DNA from: CAZJRQ01 sp964548535
GTDB taxonomy: Bacteria > Bacillota > Clostridia > Oscillospirales > Ruminococcaceae
Length of the DNA: 64,000 bases
NCBI GenBank assembly: GCA_964548535.1
Contig: CAZJRQ010000001.1
Location: 163,795-227,794 of the forward strand
Reading direction: 5' to 3'
The translations under genes were made by a program, and so were the position numbers. Under the pieces are notes generated by a model, which worked only from the letters and a program-made list of their open reading frames with translations, was not told the origin of the DNA and did no database searches. Positions 32,267 through 40,943 of the stretch are shown in pieces. How positions within the stretch are numbered: position 1 is the first letter of the stretch; each line of letters opens with the position of its first letter.

Positions 32267-35137
32267 TTATGGCATGAGTCTATTAATATCTCTTGGGAAC
32301 ATAGAAGTTTCACGGATATTATGCTTATTTAGCAGCTTCATAAGAAGTCGCTCTAAACCGATTCCAAGTCCGCCATGTGGTGGCAGACCATACTTATGCG
32401 ATTCAAGGTAGCTTTCAAAATCAGCTGGATCAAGACCTTGTGACTTCATCTTTTCTACCTGCTCATTATAATCATGAATTCTCTGTCCGCCTGAAGTAAT
32501 TTCAAGACCTCTAAACAGCAAATCAAACTTATAAGCCTCACGATGATCTTCCTTAGAATTCATTGCATAGAACGGTGGTTTTGATGATGGGAAATGTGTA
32601 ACGAAAATAAAGTCGCTATCATATTTATCCTTAGCATACTCACAAAGCTTAACCTCATCTTCGGGATCAAGATCAAACTTCTTACCGTTACCCTCAGCAC
32701 CTCTCAAAAGTTCAATTGCATCAGAGAACTTAATTGATGGAATTTCAGTAATTGCTGGAATATCAGCATCAAGAATTTTAATCTCATTCTGATAATTTTC
32801 TTGTAGATATTCCATAATATATTTAAGCATAGCAGTTTCCATAGCCATTACATCATACATGCTGTCGATATATCCCATCTCAAAATCAAGACCGATATAC
32901 TCATTAATATGACGTGAAGTCGCATGCTTTTCAGCACGGTAAACAGGAGCAATTTCATACACTCTATCAAAGAAAGCAATAGCAGCCTGCTTATAGAACT
33001 GCGGTGACTGATTTAGGAAAGCTGATTTTTGGAAATAATCCAAACGGAAAATATTTGCTCCGCCCTCAGCACCCTGTGCAACAATCTTAGGAGTATGAAT
33101 TTCAGTAAAATTGTTATCCTGCATAAACTTATGCATTCCATGAACAATACCCTCCTGCAATTTGAATATTGCACGCTGATATGGGTTACGCAACGCAACA
33201 GATCTGTTGTCAAGATTTACATCAATAGAACAATTTAGCTGTCCCTGTGAAATTTTAAGCGGATATTCAGCTGCTGAAGTTGAAATTAGCTGAATTGATG
33301 AAAGCTCAATTTCAATACCGCTAAACTCTCTGTCATTTTCCTTAACAGCACCCTTAGCCCACACAAAATAACCCTCACGCAAGCCTTCAATACTATCAGC
33401 ACAATTTGCTGAATTATATACAGTTTGAATTACATCAAAAGCTGTTCTTAGCACGACAAATGAAATGTTACCCATTCTTCTAATCTTATGAACACAAGCC
33501 TCTAACTCAACTTCTTTACCAATATTTTTCTTAGCATAATCAAGTGAAAATTCAGATTTTAAATTATCAGTACCAACCATAAGCATTCTATCTTCTCCAG
33601 ATGGCTGATATTTGTTCTTGTTTTCATATTTTGTAAGCTTTGAAATATCAACTAAGGCATTATCGTCAATCTTTTCTTCAGAAGAATTTTCGGATTGAAC
33701 AGAAATAGCAGCAAGCTTAGCCTCTAAAGTTTCCTTGATAACCTTAGGAGTAGCAACACCCTTCAGTGCCTTTGTAGACTGTCCCATCAGGAATCCGAAA
33801 ACCTTAGTTTCACCATTCTTATACTGCTCTACTTGTGTAGAATTTGATGATAGAATTTCAGAAATTACCTCTTCAACCTTTGCAGTATCAACAGTAATTA
33901 TATATCCATTTTTCTTAGAAATTTCTTCAGGATTTTCTCCAGTTTCAACCATTTCCCTAAAAACTTTCTTAGCATCATTTTTAGAGATTTTATCAGTATC
34001 AGCAAGCTCAACCAGCTTAGCAAAATCCTTAGCTGTAAAGCTTACGTTTTCAGGATTAATTTCACCCAAATTAACACGTCTCATAAATTCAGTAAGAATA
34101 AATGAAGCTATTGATTTTGGTGAATTATATTCAGCTACAGCGTCATTGAAGAAATCAGAAATAATTATTGACTGAATAAGAATATTAGCATCAATCTCAG
34201 AAAGTCCATATTCATCAACATACTTTTTCATACGACGATTTGGAAGTTCAGGAAGTTTGTTCTTAATCTCATCAAGCATTTCATCTGTGAAATTAACCTG
34301 TAAAATATCTGGCTCAGGGAAATAACGATAATCGTGTGCATTCTCTTTTGAACGCATTGATTTTGTAGTATCACGATTAGCATCATAACGTCTTGTTTCT
34401 TGCACAACTCTCTTGCCAGCATCAAGTAGTAAAGCTTGACGTCTTTCCTCGTACTTAATAGCACGTCCAACTGACTTAATTGAGTTAATATTCTTAATTT
34501 CAGATCTTGTACCAAACTCTTTATCGCCTGGTTTCATAAGTGAAATATTTACGTCGCATCTAAGTGAACCCTGCTCCATTTTACAGTCGCAAACTCCAGC
34601 ATACTGCAAAAGAAGTGAGATTTGCTCAACAAAAGCCATTGCTTCCTCAGCAGATGAAATATCAGGCTCAGTAACAATTTCAATTAGTGGAATACCACAT
34701 CTGTTATAGTCAGCAAGTGAAACGCCGTTAAAGTCATCATGAGTAAGCTTACCAGCATCCTCCTCAAGATGAATACGATTGATTCGGATATTTTTCTTGT
34801 TTCCGTCAATTTCAACAGGTACAAGACCGTCAATGCAAAGAGGTCTTTCAAGCTGTGAAATCTGATACGCTTTTGGAAGGTCAGGATAAAAATAGTTCTT
34901 TCTATCAAAAACTGAAAACTTATTAATGTTACAATTTAGTGCAAAACCTGCCTTAACTGCATACTCAACAGCAGTTTGATTTATTACTGGAAGTGTTCCT
35001 GGCAGACCAGTACATACTGGACAGCAACGTGTATTTTGATTTCCGCCGAATTCAGCAGAACAAGTGCAAAATACTTTTGAATTAGTTAAAAGCTCGGCAT
35101 GGATTTCAAGACCGATGACTGTAATATACTTCTCCAT
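32267..35137 (-). CDS. gatB-aspS: GatB-AspRS fusion: amidotransferase subunit B joined to archaeal-type aspartyl-tRNA synthetase
   Basis: One open frame of 956 residues. Residues 1-475 are a complete GatB: HAELLTNSKVFCTCS, the CCPVCTGLPG cysteines, KNYFYPDLPKAYQISQ, the RRYDANRDTTKSMRSKENAHDYRY-type region (249-272) and the YqeY-like tail (about 360-475). After a linker (476-520) comes a complete class II synthetase of the archaeal AspRS type without a bacterial GAD insertion. It has an OB fold (540-620), motif 1 (655-690), motif 2 VYRAEKHATSRH (732-743) and motif 3 GLGIGLERLL (923-932). H550 stands where discriminating archaeal AspRS has Trp, which suggests it charges both tRNA-Asp and tRNA-Asn. 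With GatC and GatA upstream, it would convert Asp-tRNA-Asn to Asn-tRNA-Asn. Confidence 0.95.
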   Translation of the reverse strand: MEKYITVIGLEIHAELLTNSKVFCTCSAEFGGNQNTRCCPVCTGLPGTLPVINQTAVEYAVKAGFALNCNINKFSVFDRKNYFYPDLPKAYQISQLERPLCIDGLVPVEIDGNKKNIRINRIHLEEDAGKLTHDDFNGVSLADYNRCGIPLIEIVTEPDISSAEEAMAFVEQISLLLQYAGVCDCKMEQGSLRCDVNISLMKPGDKEFGTRSEIKNINSIKSVGRAIKYEERRQALLLDAGKRVVQETRRYDANRDTTKSMRSKENAHDYRYFPEPDILQVNFTDEMLDEIKNKLPELPNRRMKKYVDEYGLSEIDANILIQSIIISDFFNDAVAEYNSPKSIASFILTEFMRRVNLGEINPENVSFTAKDFAKLVELADTDKISKNDAKKVFREMVETGENPEEISKKNGYIITVDTAKVEEVISEILSSNSTQVEQYKNGETKVFGFLMGQSTKALKGVATPKVIKETLEAKLAAISVQSENSSEEKIDDNALVDISKLTKYENKNKYQPSGEDRMLMVGTDNLKSEFSLDYAKKNIGKEVELEACVHKIRRMGNISFVVLRTAFDVIQTVYNSANCADSIEGLREGYFVWAKGAVKENDREFSGIEIELSSIQLISTSAAEYPLKISQGQLNCSIDVNLDNRSVALRNPYQRAIFKLQEGIVHGMHKFMQDNNFTEIHTPKIVAQGAEGGANIFRLDYFQKSAFLNQSPQFYKQAAIAFFDRVYEIAPVYRAEKHATSRHINEYIGLDFEMGYIDSMYDVMAMETAMLKYIMEYLQENYQNEIKILDADIPAITEIPSIKFSDAIELLRGAEGNGKKFDLDPEDEVKLCEYAKDKYDSDFIFVTHFPSSKPPFYAMNSKEDHREAYKFDLLFRGLEITSGGQRIHDYNEQVEKMKSQGLDPADFESYLESHKYGLPPHGGLGIGLERLLMKLLNKHNIRETSMFPRDINRLMP
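33584..33598 (-). promoter_or_regulatory. Internal ribosome binding site and start at the GatB-AspRS junction
   Basis: Inside the fusion gene GGAG is followed after eight bases by ATG (residue 518), with a second ATG two codons on. Starting there would give a free AspRS of about 439 residues, the normal length for an archaeal-type enzyme, lacking GatB and most of the linker. Confidence 0.5.
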
Positions 35138-35152
35138 TTGTCTTTCCCTCCT

Positions 35153-36601
35153 TTAAAGCTTAGGTTGAACAGGCTTGAATCCCTGCTCAAATGCGTCAGC
35201 AACTTGAATTATAGTTTGCTCGTCAAATTTATTTCCGATAAGTGACATACCAATAGGCATTCCATTTTTATCATATCCGCATGGAGTTGACAAAGCAGGA
35301 AGTCCAGCAATATTTACAGTTACTGTGCAAATATCAGCCTGATACATTTTAACTGGGTCAGCCAAATTTTCTGGTTTATATGCAACAGTTGGTGTTGTTG
35401 GTGTCAAAATAACATCACACGTTTTGAAAATATTATTATATTCCTCACGAATAAGCTGGCGAATAGCCATAGCCTTTCCGTAATAAGCATCATAATAACC
35501 GCTTGAAAGTGCATAGTTACCTAGCAAAATTCTTCTCTTAACCTCTTCGCCAAAACCCTCAGAACGTGATTTAATTACAAGTTCTTCATAGCTTTCAGCA
35601 CCCTGTGCTCTATAACCATATTTAATTCCATCAAATCTTGATAGATTTGACGCTGCTTCAGCACAAGCAAGCAAATAATAAGCAGGAACAGCAAATTTCA
35701 ATGAAGGCATTTTGCACTCGATAATTTCCGCACCCATTGCTTTATACTCATCAGCAGCCTTTAAAACTGAATTTTTGATTTCATCATCAATTCCGTCAGC
35801 GAAAAATTCCTGTGGCAAGGCAATTTTCATACCCTTTACAGACTCGCCAATTTTTGCTGTGAAATCAGGAACATTCTCACGAGAGCTTGTACCGTCATGA
35901 ATATCAAAACCGCAAATTGCATTTAATATAATAGCGCAGTCATGGCTGTCGTTAGCGATAGGTCCAATTTGGTCAAGCGATGACGCGAAAGCAACTAAGC
36001 CATAACGTGAAACACGGCTATAAGTAGGTTTAATACCAGTTACACCGCAAAAAGCAGATGGCTGTCTGATTGATCCGCCAGTATCAGAACCAAGTGCAAC
36101 AGGAGCCATTTTTGCAGCAACTGCCGCAGCTGAACCGCCTGAAGAACCCCCTGGTACACAGCTAGTATCATATGGATTTTTAGTTTTTGCAAATGCTGAA
36201 GTTTGAGTAGAACCACCCATTGCAAACTCATCCATTGAAGTTTTACCAAGCATTACAATATTTTGCGAATTCAGTTTTTCCATAACTGTAGCGTTATATG
36301 GTGAAATAAAATTCTCCAAAATTTTTGATGCACAAGTAGTCTTAACTCCCTCAGTGCAAATATTATCTTTAACCGCAACAGGAATACCAGTCAATGACTG
36401 TGAATTTCCGCTGTCAATTATATTTTGAGCCTTATCAGCCTGCTCAAAAGCTATCTCATCAGTAACTGTAATAAAGCTTTTGATTTTATCGTCATATTTA
36501 TTAATCTGTGAAATATATTCACTTGTAAGTTCTTTTACAGAAATTTTCTTGCTATCTAATGCTTCACGCATATCACGGATTTTCATTGAAGAAACGTCCA
36601 C
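35153..36601 (-). CDS. gatA: Asp/Glu-tRNA amidotransferase subunit A
   Basis: This 482-residue amidase subunit releases ammonia from glutamine and feeds it to GatB. The amidase-signature triad is visible: Lys in GIPVAVKDNI, then the Ser-rich PGGSSGGSAAAVAA loop with GSDTGGSIRQPSAFCG. The start is the GTG at 36601, with GGGAG eight bases upstream; the next ATG is five codons on without a site. It lies between gatC and the gatB-aspS fusion with gaps of about 26 and 15 bases. Confidence 0.97.
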   Translation of the reverse strand: MDVSSMKIRDMREALDSKKISVKELTSEYISQINKYDDKIKSFITVTDEIAFEQADKAQNIIDSGNSQSLTGIPVAVKDNICTEGVKTTCASKILENFISPYNATVMEKLNSQNIVMLGKTSMDEFAMGGSTQTSAFAKTKNPYDTSCVPGGSSGGSAAAVAAKMAPVALGSDTGGSIRQPSAFCGVTGIKPTYSRVSRYGLVAFASSLDQIGPIANDSHDCAIILNAICGFDIHDGTSSRENVPDFTAKIGESVKGMKIALPQEFFADGIDDEIKNSVLKAADEYKAMGAEIIECKMPSLKFAVPAYYLLACAEAASNLSRFDGIKYGYRAQGAESYEELVIKSRSEGFGEEVKRRILLGNYALSSGYYDAYYGKAMAIRQLIREEYNNIFKTCDVILTPTTPTVAYKPENLADPVKMYQADICTVTVNIAGLPALSTPCGYDKNGMPIGMSLIGNKFDEQTIIQVADAFEQGFKPVQPKL

Positions 36602-36627
36602 TTAAAACACTCCCTTATAAATAAAAA

Positions 36628-36906
36628 TTATTCAACAACTTTTGGTACTACAAAGCAATTATTAAAATTAGTTGCATTTTGAAGAACCTTACTTGTTTCC
36701 ATAGACGGAGCAGAAATATCCTCACGCAAATCATTTAGATATACATCATGATTATCCTTCAACGCATCATAAGTGATATCAATTTCTTTTACAGTATCCA
36801 TAAGATTAATTATATCAGTCATTTCTTCTGCTGTTTTTTCAAGCTCGCTGTCTGAATACTCAAGCTTTCCTAACTCAGCAAGGTATTTTACCATTTCCAA
36901 ATCCAT
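36628..36906 (-). CDS. gatC: Asp/Glu-tRNA amidotransferase subunit C
   Basis: This 92-residue subunit clamps GatA and GatB together. It has the family pattern VKYLAELGKLEYSDSELEK at the start, a helical DIINLMDTVKEIDI stretch, and LREDISAPSMETSKVLQNA at the end. I chose the ATG at 36906 over one seven codons upstream, which has no ribosome binding site. First gene of the gat operon. Confidence 0.95.
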   Translation of the reverse strand: MDLEMVKYLAELGKLEYSDSELEKTAEEMTDIINLMDTVKEIDITYDALKDNHDVYLNDLREDISAPSMETSKVLQNATNFNNCFVVPKVVE

Positions 36907-36968
36907 AAAATATCCCTGACCTTTCATTATTTTTTTAAAATATATATTTTCACTAATACCAATTTAAT

Positions 36969-36997
36969 ATTATACTATATTTTGCCCTTTATTGCAA
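36969..36997 (-). promoter_or_regulatory. Sigma-A promoter of the gat operon
   Basis: On the minus strand TTGCAA and TATAAT are separated by 17 bases, about 62 bases before the gatC ATG. Confidence 0.78.
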
Positions 36998-37054
36998 GTG
37001 TTTTTAATGAATTATTACTAATTTAAATATCAAATTTCATAAAAATCCAAAAAG

Positions 37055-37088
37055 AAAAAATCCACAGGCTCAAAAGCGTGCGGATTTT
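37055..37088 (-). terminator. Terminator after lysA
   Basis: On the minus strand AAAATCC and GGATTTT enclose a further interrupted stem (CA/TG, GC/GC), followed by TTTTTTC. It starts nine bases after the lysA stop codon. Confidence 0.82.
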
Positions 37089-37096
37089 CTCACTAT

Positions 37097-38362
37097 TTAT
37101 TTAGAGTATTTATCCAAAATTCCAGTAAAATCAAATGTAGCAAAATAGTCAGCTGGAGTTTCTGCACGACGAATAAGCTGAGTTGTTCCATCTTCCTTTA
37201 GAAGAACTTCAGCCGAACGAAGCTTACCATTATAGTTATATCCCATTGAGAAGCCATGTGCACCTGTATCATGCAAAACTAAAATATCGCCAATATTTAT
37301 TTCAGGCAACATTCTATCAACAGCAAATTTATCATTATTCTCACAAAGTCCGCCAGTTACATCATACTTGTGGTCGCAAGGCTCTTCTTCCTTACCCAAA
37401 ACAGTAATATGATGATATGAACCATACATTGCAGGACGCATTAAATTACAAGCACAAGCATCTGTACCGATGTATTCTTTGTATGTGTGTTTCTCATGAG
37501 TACACTTTGTTACCAAATGACCGTATGGTGCAAGCATATACCTACCAAGTTCTGTAAAGATTGCAACGTCGCCCATTCCAGCAGGAACTAGAATTTCGTC
37601 AAACGCCTTATGAACGCCCTCACCTATTACTTCAATGTCATTTTGTGACTTATCAGGCTCATAAGCAATGCCAACACCGCCTGAAAGATTGATAAACTTA
37701 ATATCAACACCAGTTTCTTGCTGAAGCTCAACTGCTAGTTCAAACAAAATTCTTGCAAGCTTAGGATAATATGCGTTTGAGGTTGTATTAGATGCAAGAA
37801 AAGCATGGATACCAAAATACTTAGCACCCTTTTCTTTCAAAATCTTAAAACCTTCAAAAAGCTGTTCGCGAGTAAAACCATACTTAGCCTCACCAGGATT
37901 ATCCATGATTTGAGTTTCAATCTCAAAATGTCCGCCTGGGTTATAACGACAGCAAATTGTTTCCGGAATACCGCAAAGCTTATCTAAAAATTCAATATGT
38001 GTAAAATCATCAAGATTAATATACGCACCAAGCTCTTTAGCCATAATCATATCTTCATCTGGAGTAACGTTTGATGAAAACATGATGTCACTTCCGGTAA
38101 AACCGCAAGCCTCACTCATCATCAATTCAGTCAAAGAAGAACAGTCGACACCACAGCCCTCTTCTTGTAAAATCTTCAATATATATGGATTTGGAGTAGC
38201 CTTAACTGCGAAATATTCACGAAAGCCTTTGTTCCAAGAAAAAGCCTTGATAAACTTACGTGCATTCTCACGAATCCCCTTTTCATAATAAATATGAAAA
38301 GGCGTAGGATATTCTCTTATTATTTCTTCAGCTTGAGTTTTTGTTATAAATGGTTTTTTCAT
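37097..38362 (-). CDS. lysA: Diaminopimelate decarboxylase
   Basis: This fold-III PLP enzyme of 421 residues makes lysine from meso-diaminopimelate. The PLP lysine is in REYFAVKATPNP (about residue 54). Other family stretches are GVDCSSLTELMM, INLSGGVGIAYEPD and GALCEN-type VTGGLCENNDKFA. The ATG at 38362 has AAGGA nine bases upstream, and the promoter at 38394-38422 rules out longer starts. It is a single-gene unit between its own promoter and terminator. No lysine riboswitch is present in the short leader. Confidence 0.92.
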   Translation of the reverse strand: MKKPFITKTQAEEIIREYPTPFHIYYEKGIRENARKFIKAFSWNKGFREYFAVKATPNPYILKILQEEGCGVDCSSLTELMMSEACGFTGSDIMFSSNVTPDEDMIMAKELGAYINLDDFTHIEFLDKLCGIPETICCRYNPGGHFEIETQIMDNPGEAKYGFTREQLFEGFKILKEKGAKYFGIHAFLASNTTSNAYYPKLARILFELAVELQQETGVDIKFINLSGGVGIAYEPDKSQNDIEVIGEGVHKAFDEILVPAGMGDVAIFTELGRYMLAPYGHLVTKCTHEKHTYKEYIGTDACACNLMRPAMYGSYHHITVLGKEEEPCDHKYDVTGGLCENNDKFAVDRMLPEINIGDILVLHDTGAHGFSMGYNYNGKLRSAEVLLKEDGTTQLIRRAETPADYFATFDFTGILDKYSK

Positions 38363-38393
38363 AGACTTCAATCCTTTATTATAATATACAATT

Positions 38394-38422
38394 ATCATAC
38401 CATTTTTATAGCATTTCGTCAA
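38394..38422 (-). promoter_or_regulatory. Sigma-A promoter of lysA
   Basis: On the minus strand TTGACG and TATGAT are separated by 17 bases, leaving a leader of about 24 bases. Confidence 0.72.
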
Positions 38423-38531
38423 TAATTATTTTGAAAATTTCATAAACCGTCTAATTTCATTATTCAATTTAAGCGCATATTATGTAAATTCGTACAATAC
38501 AATTTGCAAAGTGAAAAAATCTATAAAAGCG

Positions 38532-38560
38532 TTGCACTTTTTACAGATTTGTGATATAAT
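38532..38560 (+). promoter_or_regulatory. Promoter of the DUF951-prfA operon
   Basis: TTGCAC and TATAAT are separated by 17 bases, with an extended TGA before the -10, about 38 bases before the DUF951 ATG. It diverges from the lysA promoter. Confidence 0.8.
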
Positions 38561-38598
38561 AATTGTATTTACAAGTAAAATGAAAGGGTGAGCAGATT

Positions 38599-38787
38599 AT
38601 GGACATTTCCAAAGGCGATACTTTGGTTATGAAAAAAGATCATCCGTGCGGGGCTAACAAAATGTTTGTATTACGCTCTGGTATGGACTTTAAGCTCAAA
38701 TGTGTCGGCTGTGGTCGTGAATTTATGATTGCACGAAGCAAGGCTGAAAAAAACATCAAGTCAATTATTAAAGAAGCTGAGTCATAG
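38599..38787 (+). CDS. DUF951 family small protein
   Basis: This 62-residue protein matches DUF951 over its whole length: DISKGDTLVMKKDHPCGANKM, then RSGMDFKLKCVGCGREFMIAR. The three cysteines (PCG and CVGC) suggest a metal or zinc-ribbon-like site. Members are conserved in Firmicutes and often sit near translation or chromosome-partition genes; the function is unknown. Here it starts the operon that continues with prfA. Confidence 0.92.
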   Translation: MDISKGDTLVMKKDHPCGANKMFVLRSGMDFKLKCVGCGREFMIARSKAEKNIKSIIKEAES

Positions 38788-38844
38788 CTATGCATAATAA
38801 TTTTCAATTGAACTGTTATCAACTTAAATATTTGGAGGATTATT

Positions 38845-39921
38845 ATGTTAAATAAAATTAAAACACTTGAGGATAAATTTAATGAGATTAATGAGCGATT
38901 AATGCAGCCTGAGGTTGTTAATGACAATCAGCTGTACACATCACTTATGAAAGAATACAGCAGTCTTTCACCGATTGTTGAAAAGTTCAGAGAGTATAAT
39001 GCTGCAAAAGATTCTTTTGACGAGGCTGTTGAGCTTTTAGACGCCGGCGACCTTGACAAGGATTTCAAAGAAATGGTTCAGGCTCAATATTCTGAATCGA
39101 AAAAGAATATGGAAATTTTAGTTGAAGAAATGAAGATTCTGCTAATTCCAAAGGACCCAAATGATGACAAAAACGTAATTGTGGAAATTAGAGGCGGAGC
39201 TGGCGGTGAAGAGGCTGCTCTATTTGCAAACTCGCTTTACAGGATGTATACTCTATATGCTGCTGCGAAAAACTGGAAAATAGAAATAATGAACGTTAAT
39301 GAAACCGAACTGGGCGGACTTAAAGAAATTTCATTTATGATTGAGGGTGACGGTGCCTACTCAAGACTGAAATATGAGAGTGGCGTTCACAGAGTTCAGC
39401 GTGTTCCGGAAACAGAATCACAGGGGCGCGTTCACACATCTACTGTAACGGTAGCTGTACTTCCTGAGGCTGAAGATGTTGATATTGATATCAACGATAA
39501 AGATTTGAAAATTGATGTCTTCCGTTCGTCAGGAGCTGGCGGTCAGCATATCAATAAGACTTCTTCTGCAATCAGAATTACACATCTGCCTACTGGGATG
39601 GTTGTTGAATGTCAGGATGAGCGTTCACAGTTTAAGAATAGAGATAAGGCTATGAAAGTTTTGCGTTCTCGTCTTTTAGAGAAAAAGCAAGCTGAGCATG
39701 ACAATGAAATCGCGTCAGAAAGAAGATCACAGGTTGGTACTGGAGATCGTTCTGAACGTATTAGAACATATAACTATCCTGAGGGTAGAATTTCGGATCA
39801 TAGAATTGGATTAACCATTTACCGACTTGAGAATGTATTAAACGGAAATCTTGATGAAGTAGTAGAACCACTTGCAACGGCTGATCAAGCTGCAAAGCTT
39901 TCTCAGCAGGAAGAAGCGTAA
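38845..39921 (+). CDS. prfA: Peptide chain release factor 1
   Basis: This 358-residue RF1 recognises UAA and UAG. The catalytic GGQ is in RSSGAGGQHINKTSSAIR. The codon-recognition PxT-type motif is in RVHRVQRVPETESQGRVHTSTV. The N-terminal helical bundle is of normal length. It has a strong GGAGG site and is followed by tsaC after two bases. RF1 rather than RF2 is supported by overall pattern and length. Confidence 0.97.
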   Translation: MLNKIKTLEDKFNEINERLMQPEVVNDNQLYTSLMKEYSSLSPIVEKFREYNAAKDSFDEAVELLDAGDLDKDFKEMVQAQYSESKKNMEILVEEMKILLIPKDPNDDKNVIVEIRGGAGGEEAALFANSLYRMYTLYAAAKNWKIEIMNVNETELGGLKEISFMIEGDGAYSRLKYESGVHRVQRVPETESQGRVHTSTVTVAVLPEAEDVDIDINDKDLKIDVFRSSGAGGQHINKTSSAIRITHLPTGMVVECQDERSQFKNRDKAMKVLRSRLLEKKQAEHDNEIASERRSQVGTGDRSERIRTYNYPEGRISDHRIGLTIYRLENVLNGNLDEVVEPLATADQAAKLSQQEEA

Positions 39922-39923
39922 TT

Positions 39924-40943
39924 ATGGAATATCACAGTTTAATTTTAGGAACAACTGAAACTTGCATTTCAAAGGCAGCAGATTTATTAAAACGCGGCGA
40001 GGTTGTCGCGATTCCTACTGAAACAGTTTATGGCTTAGCTGCTAACGCTTTAGATGAAAAAGCCGTAGAAAAAATATTCAAAGCTAAGGGTAGACCACAG
40101 GATAATCCGTTGATTGTTCATGTGTCCAACGTAGATATGATTAGCTATTTAGTTACTGAAATTCCTGCTCTTGCAAAAAAATGTGCTGATAAATTCTGGC
40201 CTGGTCCTCTAACTATGGTTTTACCTAAATCTGATAAAATTCCAATGGTTACAAGTGCTGGACTTGATACAGTTGGTATTAGAATGCCGTCTGATAAAAC
40301 TGCTCGTGCAATTATTGAAAAGTGCGGACTGCCTTTGGCGGCACCTTCTGCAAACCGTTCGGGAAGTCCATCTCCTACATCTGCTGATCATGTTTTTGAT
40401 GATATGAACGGCAGAATATCTTGCATTATTGACGGTGGTTTTTCATCAGTTGGAGTTGAGTCTACTGTGATTTCTTTTGAGGGCGATTCTATTAGACTAT
40501 TGCGCCCTGGATTTATTTCTGTTTCGGATTTAAAAGAAATCACTCCAAAAGTACTAATTGATAAAGGTGTTTTAGATGTTGTAGAAGATGATGAAAAAGT
40601 TTCATCTCCAGGAATGAAATATAAGCACTACTCGCCAAATGCTGATATAATTATTATCGATGGCGAGTTGAGGAATTACAGAGATTATGTTTCAAAAAAT
40701 AATGACAATGAAACTTGGTGCATGGTTTTTGAAAAATCAGATATTGAGGGCTTAAATGTAAACTATTTAGTTTATGGTGATGATGATGAAAAACAAGCTC
40801 AGCTGCTATTTGATACATTAAGAGAATTTGATAAGCATGAGGTTAAAAAAGTCTTTGCTCGATGTCCTTCAAAGACCGGAGTTGGGCTTGCTGTGTATAA
40901 CAGACTTTTACGTGCAGCTGCTTTTCAGGTGGTGAAAGTTTAA
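39924..40943 (+). CDS. tsaC: Threonylcarbamoyl-AMP synthase (Sua5/YwlC type)
   Basis: This 339-residue enzyme makes threonylcarbamoyl-AMP for the t6A37 tRNA modification. The YrdC-like domain has RGEVVAIPTETVYGLAANA, KAKGRPQDNPLIVHV, and SANRSGSPSPTSADHV. A C-terminal Sua5 domain follows the SPGMKYKHYSP linker, which makes it the long Sua5 form. The prfA-tsaC order is common in Firmicutes (ywlC follows prfA/prmC in Bacillus); prmC is missing between them here. Confidence 0.95.
   Translation: MEYHSLILGTTETCISKAADLLKRGEVVAIPTETVYGLAANALDEKAVEKIFKAKGRPQDNPLIVHVSNVDMISYLVTEIPALAKKCADKFWPGPLTMVLPKSDKIPMVTSAGLDTVGIRMPSDKTARAIIEKCGLPLAAPSANRSGSPSPTSADHVFDDMNGRISCIIDGGFSSVGVESTVISFEGDSIRLLRPGFISVSDLKEITPKVLIDKGVLDVVEDDEKVSSPGMKYKHYSPNADIIIIDGELRNYRDYVSKNNDNETWCMVFEKSDIEGLNVNYLVYGDDDEKQAQLLFDTLREFDKHEVKKVFARCPSKTGVGLAVYNRLLRAAAFQVVKV

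Noticed and set aside
33586..33720. Sequencing frameshift as the reason for the GatB-AspRS fusion
   Set aside because: Both domains and the linker read in one frame with no break in motif order. Joining two genes would need the loss of a stop and matching frames by chance. It remains the main thing to check by re-sequencing.
33735..34175. 146-codon plus-strand open frame inside gatB
   Set aside because: Antisense to a clearly conserved GatB region.
38363..38531. Lysine riboswitch before lysA
   Set aside because: The promoter leaves only about 24 bases of leader, too short for an L-box.
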